This document shows, piece by piece, positions 1 to 8,758 of a stretch of 64,000 nucleotides of DNA. The position numbers were made by a program, and so were the translations under genes. The DNA is from Gammaproteobacteria bacterium (GTDB taxonomy: Bacteria; Pseudomonadota; Gammaproteobacteria; Steroidobacterales; GCA-2729495): NCBI GenBank assembly GCA_028285245.1, contig JANQPY010000016.1:62001-126000 (forward strand). The letters run 5' to 3'. The notes under the pieces are model-generated. The model was given only the letters and a program-made list of their open reading frames with translations, did not search any database and was not told the origin of the DNA. Numbering within the stretch: the stretch's first letter is position 1; each line of letters starts with the position of its first letter.

Positions 1-717
1 ATCCTGCTGCATCAGTCGCCAGATTCCATCGTCCAGTTCGATCCGGTCATGGGGTTATTGGCGGACGCCGGGTTGCGGCCCATCGCGCTCGACTTGCCAG
101 GGTTCGGCATGTCGGATACGCCCGCTGCACCGCCAGATATTGATGCCTACGCGACCATCGTCCCGGCATTGCTCGACAGCCTCGGCATAGAACAAGCTCA
201 CCTGGTGGGGCACCACACTGGCGCAATTATTGGGACCGCCGCGGCGCTAAATCACGGCGATCGCCTCGGCCGGCTGGTGCTGAACGGTCCGTTGCCGCTA
301 ACCGATGAGGAACGCGCTTTCTTTATGGGTATGGTCGAGCGCGAAAAGGCATGGGCGCCGCGATGGGACGGCAGCCATCTGGCCGAGCAGTGGGCGACAC
401 GCTTCGGCGCTCAGCCGGAGTGGGAGAGTCTGGACGGATTTAATGCGCACTTCGTCCATGGCCTGCTGGCCGGCAAGGAGGTCTGGTACGCGCACGCGGC
501 GGTAATGGCCTATCACCACGAAGACGCATTGCCGCGTTTGCAGCACGAGTGCCTGATCCTCGCCAACACCGGAGATGCGATCTACGCGCAGTCGCAGCGT
601 GCACGCGAGATCCGGCCGGATTTTGCCTATGCCGAACTTAAGGGCGGCACAATCGATATTATCGATGAGCAGCCCGATGCCTGGGCTGCTGAGGTGGCCG
701 CCTTTCTGCTGCGCTGA
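1..717 (+). CDS. alpha/beta-hydrolase-fold protein, 5' end outside window
   Basis: The reading frame is open from base 1, so the N-terminus lies upstream and 238 residues are visible. The fold is recognisable from LLHQSP (oxyanion strand), ALDLPGFGMSDTP, the nucleophile-elbow segment LVGHHTGA, and a C-terminal acid/helix segment ANTGDAIY...EQPDAWAAEVAAFL. The elbow normally reads G-x-S-x-G; here it is G-H-H-T-G, so the serine nucleophile is absent. The catalytic histidine expected just before EQPDAW is also not there (GGTIDIIDEQ). This suggests a non-classical or non-hydrolytic member, although the fold assignment itself is firm. The gene is followed by a hairpin without a U-tract (771-788) and then the riboswitch leader of the next gene, so it is a separate unit. 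The substrate is unknown. Confidence 0.8.
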   Translation: MLLHQSPDSIVQFDPVMGLLADAGLRPIALDLPGFGMSDTPAAPPDIDAYATIVPALLDSLGIEQAHLVGHHTGAIIGTAAALNHGDRLGRLVLNGPLPLTDEERAFFMGMVEREKAWAPRWDGSHLAEQWATRFGAQPEWESLDGFNAHFVHGLLAGKEVWYAHAAVMAYHHEDALPRLQHECLILANTGDAIYAQSQRAREIRPDFAYAELKGGTIDIIDEQPDAWAAEVAAFLLR

Positions 718-892
718 ACGGGCCCTGACCGACCAGTGAACGGCCCGGCGTTCCAGGTGTTGCGTTGCGTTAGACCCATGTCGGTCTAGCTCAGCAGCGA
801 CTCTAGCTACCAGCGCTTACGGCTTGATTTCTAGGTGTTCGTGGGCGCCTGGCAGGTCATTGACTTTCCGCGCGCTTATGTAAAGGAATCAC

Positions 893-920
893 TTGTGGTG
901 GCGCGGGGTTCGCGTATAGT
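893..920 (+). promoter_or_regulatory. sigma70-like promoter of the riboswitch leader
   Basis: A -35-like TTGTGG (893-898) is separated by 16 nt from a good -10 TATAGT (915-920). Transcription would begin around 927, directly before the first conserved bases of the c-di-GMP aptamer. The position supports the assignment; no experimental start is known. Confidence 0.5.
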
Positions 921-927
921 CCGTCGA

Positions 928-1050
928 GTCCGTATAAGAAGGAAAGGGCAAACCAGGCGCGAGTCTGGGACGCAAAGCCACGGGTCTTGCTCATCGGTGC
1001 GTGACGACAAGCATCGAGAGTGAAAAAGGGGAAGACCGCCGGGCCGCAAC
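928..1050 (+). ncRNA. cyclic di-GMP-I (GEMM) riboswitch
   Basis: The strand carries the hallmark GEMM-I blocks AGGGCAAACC (945-954) and GGGACGCAAAGCCACGGG (967-984). Between them is a hairpin, CCAGGC/GTCTGG, closed by a GCGA loop (959-962), which is the GNRA tetraloop expected to dock in this aptamer. A second stem pairs GGTCTT (983-988) with AAGACC (1032-1037), followed by the typical GCCGGGCCGC 3' end. Downstream, TCTAAA (1055-1060) can pair with TTTAGA (1071-1076) just before the Shine-Dalgarno GGAGG (1082-1086), a possible expression platform. It should make the 1096-2169 surface protein respond to c-di-GMP; whether it switches on or off cannot be read from the sequence. Confidence 0.93.
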
Positions 1051-1095
1051 CTTCTCTAAAGACGTCTTTGTTTAGATCTTTGGAGGATAGTTGTA

Positions 1096-2169
1096 ATGAA
1101 GAAAACAGCAGCGATCGCAGGTGCGGCCGCGCTTGGTCTTGCTGGCCAGGCGGGTGCGTACGACGCGACTGCCACCGTAACGTTCGAATGGGCAACCAGC
1201 GGCGAAGCATCGGGCTGGAATGCCTCTGCGCCGAATGGCCTTAGCACCGTCTCCGATTCGACGTACTTCACGTCGCTGACCGGTGCAGGCAATACGCGTA
1301 ACAGCAGCCAGTACTACAACCCTGACTTCGCTACGTCGACGTTCCACTTGACGAATGGTTGCGCCGTGTCGGACGGTGGACCTACAGACTTCCGTGCGCA
1401 GTACGCTTGTAAGATTGCCGCACCGGGCGTGTTCCCCGTTTCTGATGCAGGCCCCGGCGGTTCCGCCAGCGGCACGCTGACGGCGACGGACAGCACCCTG
1501 ACTGGTACGCTGACGCTTAACAACACCAACGACGAAGGCGCGGGCCCGCAGCCCGGTACTTCGGCTGCAGCTCTTAATCTGCGTTCTGCTGACGGCTCGC
1601 CGTTCAAGAACGTCTGGTACGGCCTGAGCAGCAGTGCCACGTTGATTGTTGACCTGACCGGTACCTTCACCTCGACCGACTGGGACATCACCGGCGGTAC
1701 GGTGCGGGTGTCTGATGCCGGCATTCAGTGTGCGGTAGCCGACTTCTCGGGCGTACTTTGCTCAAGCGGTCAGCTCGGCGACGGCATGGGCAGCTTCCTG
1801 AGCTGGGGTGATGATCCACGTCCTGGTGGCGGCGGAACACCGGGTGATATCACCGAAATTCAGGTCTACAACGATCTGGGTACGGTTCTTATCGACACCC
1901 TCTCGGGCGTGTTGGCTGATCTGTCGATCGACGGCTTCGGCAACATCACCACTAACGCTGGTGAGATTCGCCAGGGTAACGACCAAGCCGCTTGTGTTGA
2001 CCAAGTCAATTGGGACGGCACGTCAATCACCTGCGGTAACATCCAGGCAGCTAACCTGATCGTTTCAGGTACGGCCGTTGAAGGCGTTGTTCCGGTCCCG
2101 GCGGCGGTCTGGCTGTTCGGCTCCGCGCTTGGCCTGCTTGGCTGGGTGCGTCGTCGCACGACGGTCTAA
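1096..2169 (+). CDS. VPLPA-CTERM surface protein under riboswitch control
   Basis: This 357-residue secreted protein starts with MKKTAAIAGAAALGLAGQAGA, a clear Sec signal peptide. Its extracellular part is rich in Gly, Ser, Thr, Asp and Asn with scattered cysteines and no enzymatic motif that I recognise. The C-terminus holds the sorting signal: VPVPAAVW, then a hydrophobic helix, then an Arg cluster (WVRRR). This is the VPLPA-CTERM variant of PEP-CTERM, expected to be cut by a cognate exosortase such as the one at 45489-47168. The start ATG has a GGAGG site 9 nt upstream. It is monocistronic: the c-di-GMP riboswitch precedes it and an intrinsic terminator follows. It is probably a matrix or biofilm protein; its binding partner is unknown. 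Confidence 0.88.
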   Translation: MKKTAAIAGAAALGLAGQAGAYDATATVTFEWATSGEASGWNASAPNGLSTVSDSTYFTSLTGAGNTRNSSQYYNPDFATSTFHLTNGCAVSDGGPTDFRAQYACKIAAPGVFPVSDAGPGGSASGTLTATDSTLTGTLTLNNTNDEGAGPQPGTSAAALNLRSADGSPFKNVWYGLSSSATLIVDLTGTFTSTDWDITGGTVRVSDAGIQCAVADFSGVLCSSGQLGDGMGSFLSWGDDPRPGGGGTPGDITEIQVYNDLGTVLIDTLSGVLADLSIDGFGNITTNAGEIRQGNDQAACVDQVNWDGTSITCGNIQAANLIVSGTAVEGVVPVPAAVWLFGSALGLLGWVRRRTTV

Positions 2170-2205
2170 CCTGACTGCATCTCTGTCCCCCTTTCGGGGA
2201 CCTCG

Positions 2206-2232
2206 AAAACCCCGCTTCGGCGGGGTTTTCTT
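2206..2232 (+). terminator. intrinsic terminator after the VPLPA-CTERM gene
   Basis: A perfect 10-bp stem, AAAACCCCGC / GCGGGGTTTT, closed by a stable TTCG loop (2216-2219), ends in TTTTCTT. It lies 36 nt after the stop codon and isolates the riboswitch-controlled gene from the TPR lipoprotein gene. Confidence 0.9.
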
Positions 2233-2387
2233 GTTTTGCGGAACGCGTGAGGGCTTGCTCGCTGTGATATGTGACGCCAAAGGATGCGCGCTTATCGCTG
2301 TCGCGCCATAATTCGGTTTCTCGCGAAGAGGGGGCGCGCACCGGCGCACTCACTATATGCGCACACTCTTTTGGGGAGCTGACTCTT

Positions 2388-4835
2388 TTGAAAGACATAT
2401 TTTTCCGTGCGGCCATCCCGGTCGTGGCTACGCTGCTGCTGGTGGGCTGCGGTTCTCCAGAAGAGAAGGCGGCCGACTACCTGGTTCGCGCCGAAGCCTA
2501 TCTCGAGGAGGGCGACGTTCGCCGCGCTCATCTGGAAACTCGTAACGCCCTTCAGATAGAACCTCGCAATGTAGAGGCACGAAAGTTGATGGCGCGCATC
2601 AGCGAGGCCGAGGACAAGCCGGTTGCGGCGATGGCCAGCCTGGCGATTGTCATCGATGAGGATAAGGAAGATGTTCCATCGCGGGCGCGATTGGCCACCT
2701 TGCTCATTGGCGCCGGCGATCTTGAGTCGGCAAGAGAGCTCGCCGAAGAGATGAGTAGGCTGGACCCCGACAGTCTCGAGCTTCTCAAGGTGAATGCCCG
2801 GATTGCGTTACGCGAGGGCCGGTCGGGAGACGCTCTTGCTCTGCTGGCTACGATTCTTGAGCAAGAACCCCGCGATGTAGAAGCTGCTCTCATTCGCGGC
2901 GTCACGATGTTGCCGGTGGAGCCAGAGCGTGCCTACGACGAACTGTCTGCCGCTATTGAGCGAGTCGGTGGAGATGAGGCCAGGCCGCTACGTCAGGCGC
3001 GGGTTGATGTGCTGAATGTCTTGGGCCGCGACGAAGAGGCCGCACTTGAGCTCGATCAGCTACTGGCCGATTATCCGACCGACGAGAAGATTATGGCTAA
3101 CGCGGTGAAGTTCTATGTCAATCGGAAAGACCCGCAAAAGGCCGAGAAAGTCCTCCGCGCAGCCATTGATGCGGCGCCCGAGAGCATGGAGGCGAAGTAT
3201 GCGCTGGTGCAGTTCCAGTCACGTACTCTAGGTGACCTCGAACGCGCAGAGGAGACAGTGCAGAAATTCCTGGTCGAAGAGCCAGACAATGCGGAGCTGC
3301 AGGTTGTGCTGGCCACTTACTATCAGGGCGCAGACCGGATTGACGAGGCTGCAGAGATCTATCGGTCTATTCTTGCACGAGAAGGTTCAGCATCCGAGGG
3401 TGATTCATTTTCAGATGCCGCTATTGCAGCCAGTAATCAGTTAGCTTTGATTCGGGCGGGCCGGGGAGATGTTGATGGCACCCTGGAACAGGTAGAAGAA
3501 ACGCTGGCCATGGATCCGGCGAATGGCGTAGCTCTACAGGTGCGTGGCGAGATCGCCCTGCGCCGCGGGAATTTCCGCGAGGCGCGCGCAGATCTAAGGG
3601 CGTCGGTGCGTGGCGATCCTACCAATGAACTTGCGCTGCTGTTGCTGGCAGAAACCCTGGAGGGCCTTGGCGACTCCGTGCTTGCCGCCGATGCCTACCG
3701 GCAAATCCTGGAGCTTCAGCCAACCAGTGCAGAGGTGCTTGGGCGTCTGGCCGTCCTGCAGCAGCGGCAGGGTTTATTGGATGAAGCTGAAGCGACTTTT
3801 AATCGGCTGCTTAGCGTCGATAGTGAGAGCCTGGTGGGCCGCAGCGGTCTGGTCGAGGTTGGCCTGGCTCAGGGCGATCTTGCGGTGGCGGAGGCCAACG
3901 CAGTTGCCATGCAACTGCTCGACGACCCGGGCGGCATTGGCCAGATCCAGCTGGGCAAGGTGCGCCAGGCCCAGGATGAGCTAGTTGCTGCAGTCGACAA
4001 TTTCCGGCTGGCGCTGCAGAAGAACCCCAGTTCACTGGTGGCCCTGCGCGGTGCGGCAGGCTCGCTCACGTTGCTGCAAGATCTGGACGCGGCCGGCTCG
4101 ATCATTGAGAACTTCATTAGTGACAATCCGGATAGCGCCGAGGCGAAGACGCTATTGGCGGGTAATCTGATCCGCCGCGGGTCTCTGGATGAAGCGCGCG
4201 ACATGCTGGAAGCACTGCTGGCTGAAGACCCTGAGCGTGTGCAAACCTACGTTGTTTTGGCCGGATCCTACCCGAATGATCCTGGTGCCCGGGCCGAGGT
4301 TTATTCCCGAGGGCTCGCCGCCTTGCCCGGGCAGCAAACCCTGGGCGCTCTGTACGGCGCGGAGCTGAGGCAGCTTGGTCGAATTGACGAGGCGGTCGAA
4401 GTCTACGAGGGGTTGGTCGCCAGTAATCCTGCGAACCAACAGGCCGCGAACAGCCTGGCTTCGATTCTGCTGGAGTTTCGCAAAGACGCCGCGAGCTATC
4501 GCCGCGCGCTGGAACTTTCACAGGGATTCGTGGACTCGCGGAATCCTGCCTGGCTAGACACTTTGGGATGGGCGCATTTCCGTAACGGCAATCCTCAGCG
4601 TGCGGCCCAGGTCTTGGAGGTGGCTCTCGCCGTGGGTGGTACACAGCCGATCATTCACTATCACCTGGCAAGTGCGTACGCTGCCTCCGGGGATGCGGCT
4701 GGCGCTGAACGAGAGCTTGAGAAATTCCTGGGCATGCTGGCGGCCGATGACCCCGCCAAAGAAGTCGCTACGGAGCGCGTTCGGGAGCTACTGGACGAAG
4801 CCAAAGAAACCAACGAAACCGCCGAGGCTGCCTGA
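2388..4835 (+). CDS. prsT: PEP-CTERM-system TPR-repeat lipoprotein (PrsT type), copy 1
   Basis: From a TTG start at 2388, preceded at good distance by GGGGAG (2373-2378), the product is 815 residues. It begins with a lipoprotein signal peptide ending in LLLVGC, then GSPEEKAADYL. The frame stays open upstream to 2271, but that would put about 40 residues before the signal peptide, so the TTG start is preferred. The rest is a long array of tetratricopeptide-like helical pairs (recurring A-x-x-x-Y/L-x-x-A-L-x-x-x-P patterns). Proteins of this build accompany exosortase/exopolysaccharide loci and are thought to act in polysaccharide assembly or export at the envelope. It is clearly paralogous to the gene at 9899-12286: both begin GCGSPEE(K/R)AA and share a YRRALEL/HQRALDLARQ-type tail. 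Confidence 0.85.
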   Translation: MKDIFFRAAIPVVATLLLVGCGSPEEKAADYLVRAEAYLEEGDVRRAHLETRNALQIEPRNVEARKLMARISEAEDKPVAAMASLAIVIDEDKEDVPSRARLATLLIGAGDLESARELAEEMSRLDPDSLELLKVNARIALREGRSGDALALLATILEQEPRDVEAALIRGVTMLPVEPERAYDELSAAIERVGGDEARPLRQARVDVLNVLGRDEEAALELDQLLADYPTDEKIMANAVKFYVNRKDPQKAEKVLRAAIDAAPESMEAKYALVQFQSRTLGDLERAEETVQKFLVEEPDNAELQVVLATYYQGADRIDEAAEIYRSILAREGSASEGDSFSDAAIAASNQLALIRAGRGDVDGTLEQVEETLAMDPANGVALQVRGEIALRRGNFREARADLRASVRGDPTNELALLLLAETLEGLGDSVLAADAYRQILELQPTSAEVLGRLAVLQQRQGLLDEAEATFNRLLSVDSESLVGRSGLVEVGLAQGDLAVAEANAVAMQLLDDPGGIGQIQLGKVRQAQDELVAAVDNFRLALQKNPSSLVALRGAAGSLTLLQDLDAAGSIIENFISDNPDSAEAKTLLAGNLIRRGSLDEARDMLEALLAEDPERVQTYVVLAGSYPNDPGARAEVYSRGLAALPGQQTLGALYGAELRQLGRIDEAVEVYEGLVASNPANQQAANSLASILLEFRKDAASYRRALELSQGFVDSRNPAWLDTLGWAHFRNGNPQRAAQVLEVALAVGGTQPIIHYHLASAYAASGDAAGAERELEKFLGMLAADDPAKEVATERVRELLDEAKETNETAEAA

Positions 4836-4929
4836 TTGCGGACATTGTTCCGCGCTAACGCCGCCGGTTAGCTAATCGGTGAGCTGAGATAGAATCCGCA
4901 GTCGCGAACAATAAGGAGAGCGGTAAATC

Positions 4930-6126
4930 ATGCCTGGACCACTTGCCGGTATCACCGTGCTTGAGCTAACCAGCGTCGTGCTGGGTCCGTGGGCGTGCCA
5001 GATTCTGGCCGATATGGGCGCGGAAGTTATTAAGGTTGAGCCGCCGCGCGGCGACAGCAACCGCGGACTGGGGGCTAGCCGGAATGCCGGAATGGCCGCA
5101 CTCTATCTGACGTGCAATAGAAATAAGCGGGATATTGTGCTCGACCTAAAGCAGCCTGCGGCGCGCCAGGCCCTGCTGCGTATCGCTACAGACGTGGATG
5201 TACTCGTGCACAACAACCGGCCTCAGGTAATGGAAAAGTTGGGCTTAACCTACGCTGATCTGAAAGCCGTAAACCCGAGTATCGTCTACTGTGGCACGTA
5301 TGGATACGGCAAAGCCGGACCTTATGGCGCCAAGGGCGCGTTGGATGATTCGATTCAGGCAGCGGGTGGAGTCGCCGTACTCAATGAGATGGTGCTTGGT
5401 GAGCCGCGCTACCTGCCGACCGTACTCGCTGATAAGACCACGGCGATGGCGGTGGCGTATGCCGTTAACGCCGCGCTTTTTCACCGCGAGCGTTCTGGCG
5501 AAGGCCAGGAAATCGAAGTGCCGATGTATGAACACATGGTGTACTTCGTCATGGCGGAGCATCTCTGGGGGATGACATTTGAGCCACCCTTGGGCTCTGC
5601 CGGCTACGAACGCCTGATGAGCTATCACCGCAAGCCCTACAAAACGAAAGATGGTTACATTGCAATACTTCCCTACATGGACAGCCACTGGGAAATATTT
5701 TGTCGCAAAGCCGGCCGCGAAGAATTGCTGAGCGACGATCGCTTTACCACCCTGGCCGATCGCGTCAGCAACATCGATGACACTTACCAGGAAACCGCCA
5801 AGACTATGGCGGGCAGAACCACGGCCGAGTGGATCGAGATCTTTGGCGACACAAGTGTGCCGACCATTGTGATGAACACTCTGGAAAGCCTGAAGGACGA
5901 TCCGCACCTACGGGCGGTAGACTTCTGGCAGGAGACGGAGCACCCGACCGAGGGGGCGATTCGAATGACCCGTTTTCCAGTTAACTTCTCTGCTACACCA
6001 GCTGAGAATCGCCGGCACGCGCCGCGTCTCGGCGAACATACCGAAGAGATTCTGCGCGAGGCTGGTCTATCGGATGACGAGATTCAGGACCTGCTGCGCG
6101 AGGGCGCTGCCAGGCAGGCAAGCTAG
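4930..6126 (+). CDS. CaiB/BaiF-type (family III) CoA-transferase
   Basis: This 398-residue protein has the family III N-terminus (PLAGITVLELTSVVLGPWA, then ADMGAEVIKVEPPRGD). The expected catalytic aspartate is about residue 139 in LDDSIQAAGG, and the C-terminal RRHAPRLGEHTEEIL segment is typical. Family III enzymes move CoA between carboxylic acids through a covalent aspartyl-CoA intermediate; the acids used here cannot be told. The start has an AGGAGAG site. A TAGAAT -10-like element lies at 4890-4895. The stop is only 6 nt before the sulfotransferase gene, so the two are probably co-transcribed. Its link to the polysaccharide genes is positional only. Confidence 0.9.
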   Translation: MPGPLAGITVLELTSVVLGPWACQILADMGAEVIKVEPPRGDSNRGLGASRNAGMAALYLTCNRNKRDIVLDLKQPAARQALLRIATDVDVLVHNNRPQVMEKLGLTYADLKAVNPSIVYCGTYGYGKAGPYGAKGALDDSIQAAGGVAVLNEMVLGEPRYLPTVLADKTTAMAVAYAVNAALFHRERSGEGQEIEVPMYEHMVYFVMAEHLWGMTFEPPLGSAGYERLMSYHRKPYKTKDGYIAILPYMDSHWEIFCRKAGREELLSDDRFTTLADRVSNIDDTYQETAKTMAGRTTAEWIEIFGDTSVPTIVMNTLESLKDDPHLRAVDFWQETEHPTEGAIRMTRFPVNFSATPAENRRHAPRLGEHTEEILREAGLSDDEIQDLLREGAARQAS

Positions 6127-6132
6127 GCTGCT

Positions 6133-7692
6133 GTGTCGAAGCCAAAGAAAAAACCGTTCAAGTATCGCTTCAAGCAACAGCGGGCGCTGGATCGTCACGC
6201 CGTGCTGATCTCATTGGAGGCGGGGGCTGCAAAACAGAAGATGACGGCGATGGAGGCGCTGAACTGGGCTGAGGATCAGAGTTTTCGATTGCGTCAGCAT
6301 GGCTTGACCGCCCACGTGTGCGAGCAGCTCATCAACGAACATCAAATCGTTCTCGAGCCCTTCCTCATCATGCTGCGCGTTGCACACAGAATGCGAAAGC
6401 CATTTCAAGCCTGGCAGATTGTTCAGCGCATCAATACCGCACTCGTTTATGATCCCGTTGACGCATACTTTGTCGGCGAGACGTATCGAATGTGTGAACA
6501 GCACGATCGAGCACTCGAGTTCCTGCAGCCGTTTGTCAAAAAACATCCAACCGACCCTCGCGTTCGTGAGCAGATGGGTATCCTGGCAAGCGAGCTGAAT
6601 CGACGCGAAGAGGCTGCTGGTCACTACCGCGCGCAGGCAAAGCTGTCGCCGGGCACTTACGGTGGGCAAAGGCAGCTTGCTCAAATGGGCATGCTTACGG
6701 ATCAGGAAATAGAAAGGCTCCGCAAGGCCCGCGGTTTAATGGATGACGCCGACGCTTGCGCCGGCATGGCGGCCATCGAGCGCCGGCTGGGTAATGTCGA
6801 AGAAGAGTTTCGTTACCTGAACCGGGCCCAGGAAATCATGCGTGAGACCTGGACATGGTCGCCGGACAAGGATGATGAGCGCGCTGATTTCATTATCGAG
6901 AATTTCAATGCAGACTATTTTGGCGAGCGCCAGCGAACGGCTGTCAGTGAGCGCCGGCCGATCTTTATCGTAGGTATGCCGCGAAGTGGGTCTACGCTGC
7001 TCGAACAGATGCTTGGCGCCAGACCAGACATGGTGCCTATAGGCGAATCCATGGCGATCAGTGCTGAGATCGTGGAGCTGGGCCGCGAGCGTTATGGGCA
7101 CATGGAATACCCGGATCTCGGCATGGAGATTGACGCCAACGGCATCACCACGATTGCCGAGCGTTATTTCCGGGACGTTTCTGCCCTGTATACCGATGCG
7201 CCTGTCTTCGTCGACAAGCAGCTTGAGAGCTACAACGTAATACCCCTGCTGTACCTGGCGTTTCCAACGGCCAAATTTATCTGTGTGCGCCGCAACCCGC
7301 TCGACTGTCTGCTCAGCTGCTATCAGCAGGTGTTTCCGTTGGTGGACTACAGTCATTCCCTGGAGCACTTGGCTGTCAAGTACAAGAATCATCTCCGCCT
7401 GATGGCGCACTTCAGCGAAGTGTTGCCCGGCTTGGTGTTGACCGTAAACTACGAAGATCTGGTTGAGGATCCTGAAGGCAAGACCCGGGAAATCTCTGAT
7501 TACTGCGAAATGGATTGGGCCGCGGAGATGCTGGATTTCCAGGATTCAAGCAGGCCGGTACGCACTGCCAGCGTGATGCAGGTTCGCCGGGGAATCTACC
7601 GGGATTCGCTCGAGAAGTGGCGGCGATACGATACATTCTTGGAGCCGGCACGCACGGTTCTAATGGCGGCAGGTGTCGATCTGCCCCACTAG
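6133..7692 (+). CDS. TPR-containing sulfotransferase
   Basis: This 519-residue protein starts with GTG 6 nt after the CoA-transferase stop. The N-terminal half (about 30-270) is helical and TPR-like (for example DRALEFLQPFVKKHPTDPRVR). The C-terminal half is a PAPS-dependent sulfotransferase. Its 5'-phosphosulfate loop is VGMPRSGSTLLEQML at about residue 280, and the 3'-phosphate-binding segment RRNPLDCLLSCYQQVF is at about 385, followed by VNYEDLVEDPEG. Such fusions sulfate sugars or proteins. Together with the sulfotransferases at 27632-29658 it suggests a sulfated surface polymer. The acceptor is unknown. Confidence 0.9.
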   Translation: MSKPKKKPFKYRFKQQRALDRHAVLISLEAGAAKQKMTAMEALNWAEDQSFRLRQHGLTAHVCEQLINEHQIVLEPFLIMLRVAHRMRKPFQAWQIVQRINTALVYDPVDAYFVGETYRMCEQHDRALEFLQPFVKKHPTDPRVREQMGILASELNRREEAAGHYRAQAKLSPGTYGGQRQLAQMGMLTDQEIERLRKARGLMDDADACAGMAAIERRLGNVEEEFRYLNRAQEIMRETWTWSPDKDDERADFIIENFNADYFGERQRTAVSERRPIFIVGMPRSGSTLLEQMLGARPDMVPIGESMAISAEIVELGRERYGHMEYPDLGMEIDANGITTIAERYFRDVSALYTDAPVFVDKQLESYNVIPLLYLAFPTAKFICVRRNPLDCLLSCYQQVFPLVDYSHSLEHLAVKYKNHLRLMAHFSEVLPGLVLTVNYEDLVEDPEGKTREISDYCEMDWAAEMLDFQDSSRPVRTASVMQVRRGIYRDSLEKWRRYDTFLEPARTVLMAAGVDLPH

Positions 7693-7717
7693 GTCTGCCC
7701 CGGCCAGCGCGCCATCC

Positions 7718-8605
7718 TTAGCGTTTCTGGTCGTCTAGCCCGTAGATTCTAAGCGTGTTGTCGCGCAAGAGTTTCCTGCGGACTTCGGGCTTCAGGTTCA
7801 GGTTGTCAATATCTTCTATCGTGCGTTTGAAAGGCAAGACTGGAAAGTCGGTGCCGAAAATCACTTTGTCTTGCCCAAAGCTATTTATGTAGTGGGTAAA
7901 GCTTTGCGGCCAGTACTTGGGCCGATGAGCGTCGCAACCGATATAGATGTTTTTGTGCTTCCACGCCATGGCAATCATCTCGTCGTGCCACGGAATGCCG
8001 ACGTGAATGCCAATGAGCTTCAATTCGGGAAAATCGCAGGCGACCGGATCCAGGCTGATTGGGCGGCCCACGCTTTGACACGGAAAATCCGGTGAGTAGA
8101 CCATCGACTGGCCGACCTGCATCTGGATCGGCACGCCAAGCTCCCAGCACTTTGCGTAGAACGGATAGTATTTGCGGTGGTCCGGCGCCAGTTCGAACCA
8201 GTGCGGGTAGAGATGTGCGCCGACAAACCCCATGTTAGTGACGGCATCTTCGAAAGCCTTGACGCCATGCATGCCGTCAAACGGGTCGATGCCTGCGAGG
8301 CCATGCAGCCGATCCGGGTACTGTTCGCAAGCGCGCGCCACCACCTCGTAAGGCATGTGATAGCAGCCCGGCAGCCCTGGTCTGCCGCTGTGTGCTGCAA
8401 TCAGGAAAGCTTTATCGATCCCTGCGTCATCCAGCATCTCGAGCATGCGGTCGAGGTCTATAGCCTGCGAGACCATGCCCTTATCGGCATTCATCTTGCC
8501 AGAGAAGAAGTCGGTGCCCCAGCCCGGGCGCTGAGCCAGTGCCTCTTCGGTCCAGATATTGACGACTGCATCGATTGCCTTGTAGGCGTTTGTTTTTGTT
8601 GACAT
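7718..8605 (-). CDS. amidohydrolase-family-2 (ACMSD-like) TIM-barrel protein
   Basis: This 295-residue protein resembles COG2159 metal-dependent hydrolases and decarboxylases: AGIDPFDG, GAHLYPHWFEL, LKLIGIHVGIPW and the C-terminal IFGTDFPVLPF that carries the metal-site aspartate, then LRDNTLRIYGL. The usual N-terminal D-x-H-x-H metal motif reads IDAVVNIW, so both histidines are missing. It may use a reduced metal site or have another activity. It is convergent with the sulfotransferase gene (25 nt between stops) and divergent from the epimerase, so it is a single-gene unit. The substrate is not predictable. Confidence 0.82.
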   Translation of the reverse strand: MSTKTNAYKAIDAVVNIWTEEALAQRPGWGTDFFSGKMNADKGMVSQAIDLDRMLEMLDDAGIDKAFLIAAHSGRPGLPGCYHMPYEVVARACEQYPDRLHGLAGIDPFDGMHGVKAFEDAVTNMGFVGAHLYPHWFELAPDHRKYYPFYAKCWELGVPIQMQVGQSMVYSPDFPCQSVGRPISLDPVACDFPELKLIGIHVGIPWHDEMIAMAWKHKNIYIGCDAHRPKYWPQSFTHYINSFGQDKVIFGTDFPVLPFKRTIEDIDNLNLKPEVRRKLLRDNTLRIYGLDDQKR

Positions 8606-8758
8606 TGATTGAGTTTTGCGACGGTTCCCTGAAACGGCCGCTCAACATACCAGAATTGTGACAGAACGTCGCTTGAAGCGCGCAATGCTGGCGACTGGTG
8701 CATTGAGTGTGCCATATCGCTGTGGCAGGCTTTTCGCCCGTTTCGCCCCGCCAGCTCT

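Noticed and set aside
4117..4644. Long antisense frame within the first TPR lipoprotein gene
   Set aside because: Shadow of a G+C-rich coding strand; low-complexity Arg/Pro-rich product. The same applies to antisense frames at 5245-5907, 6736-7410 and 11589-12320.
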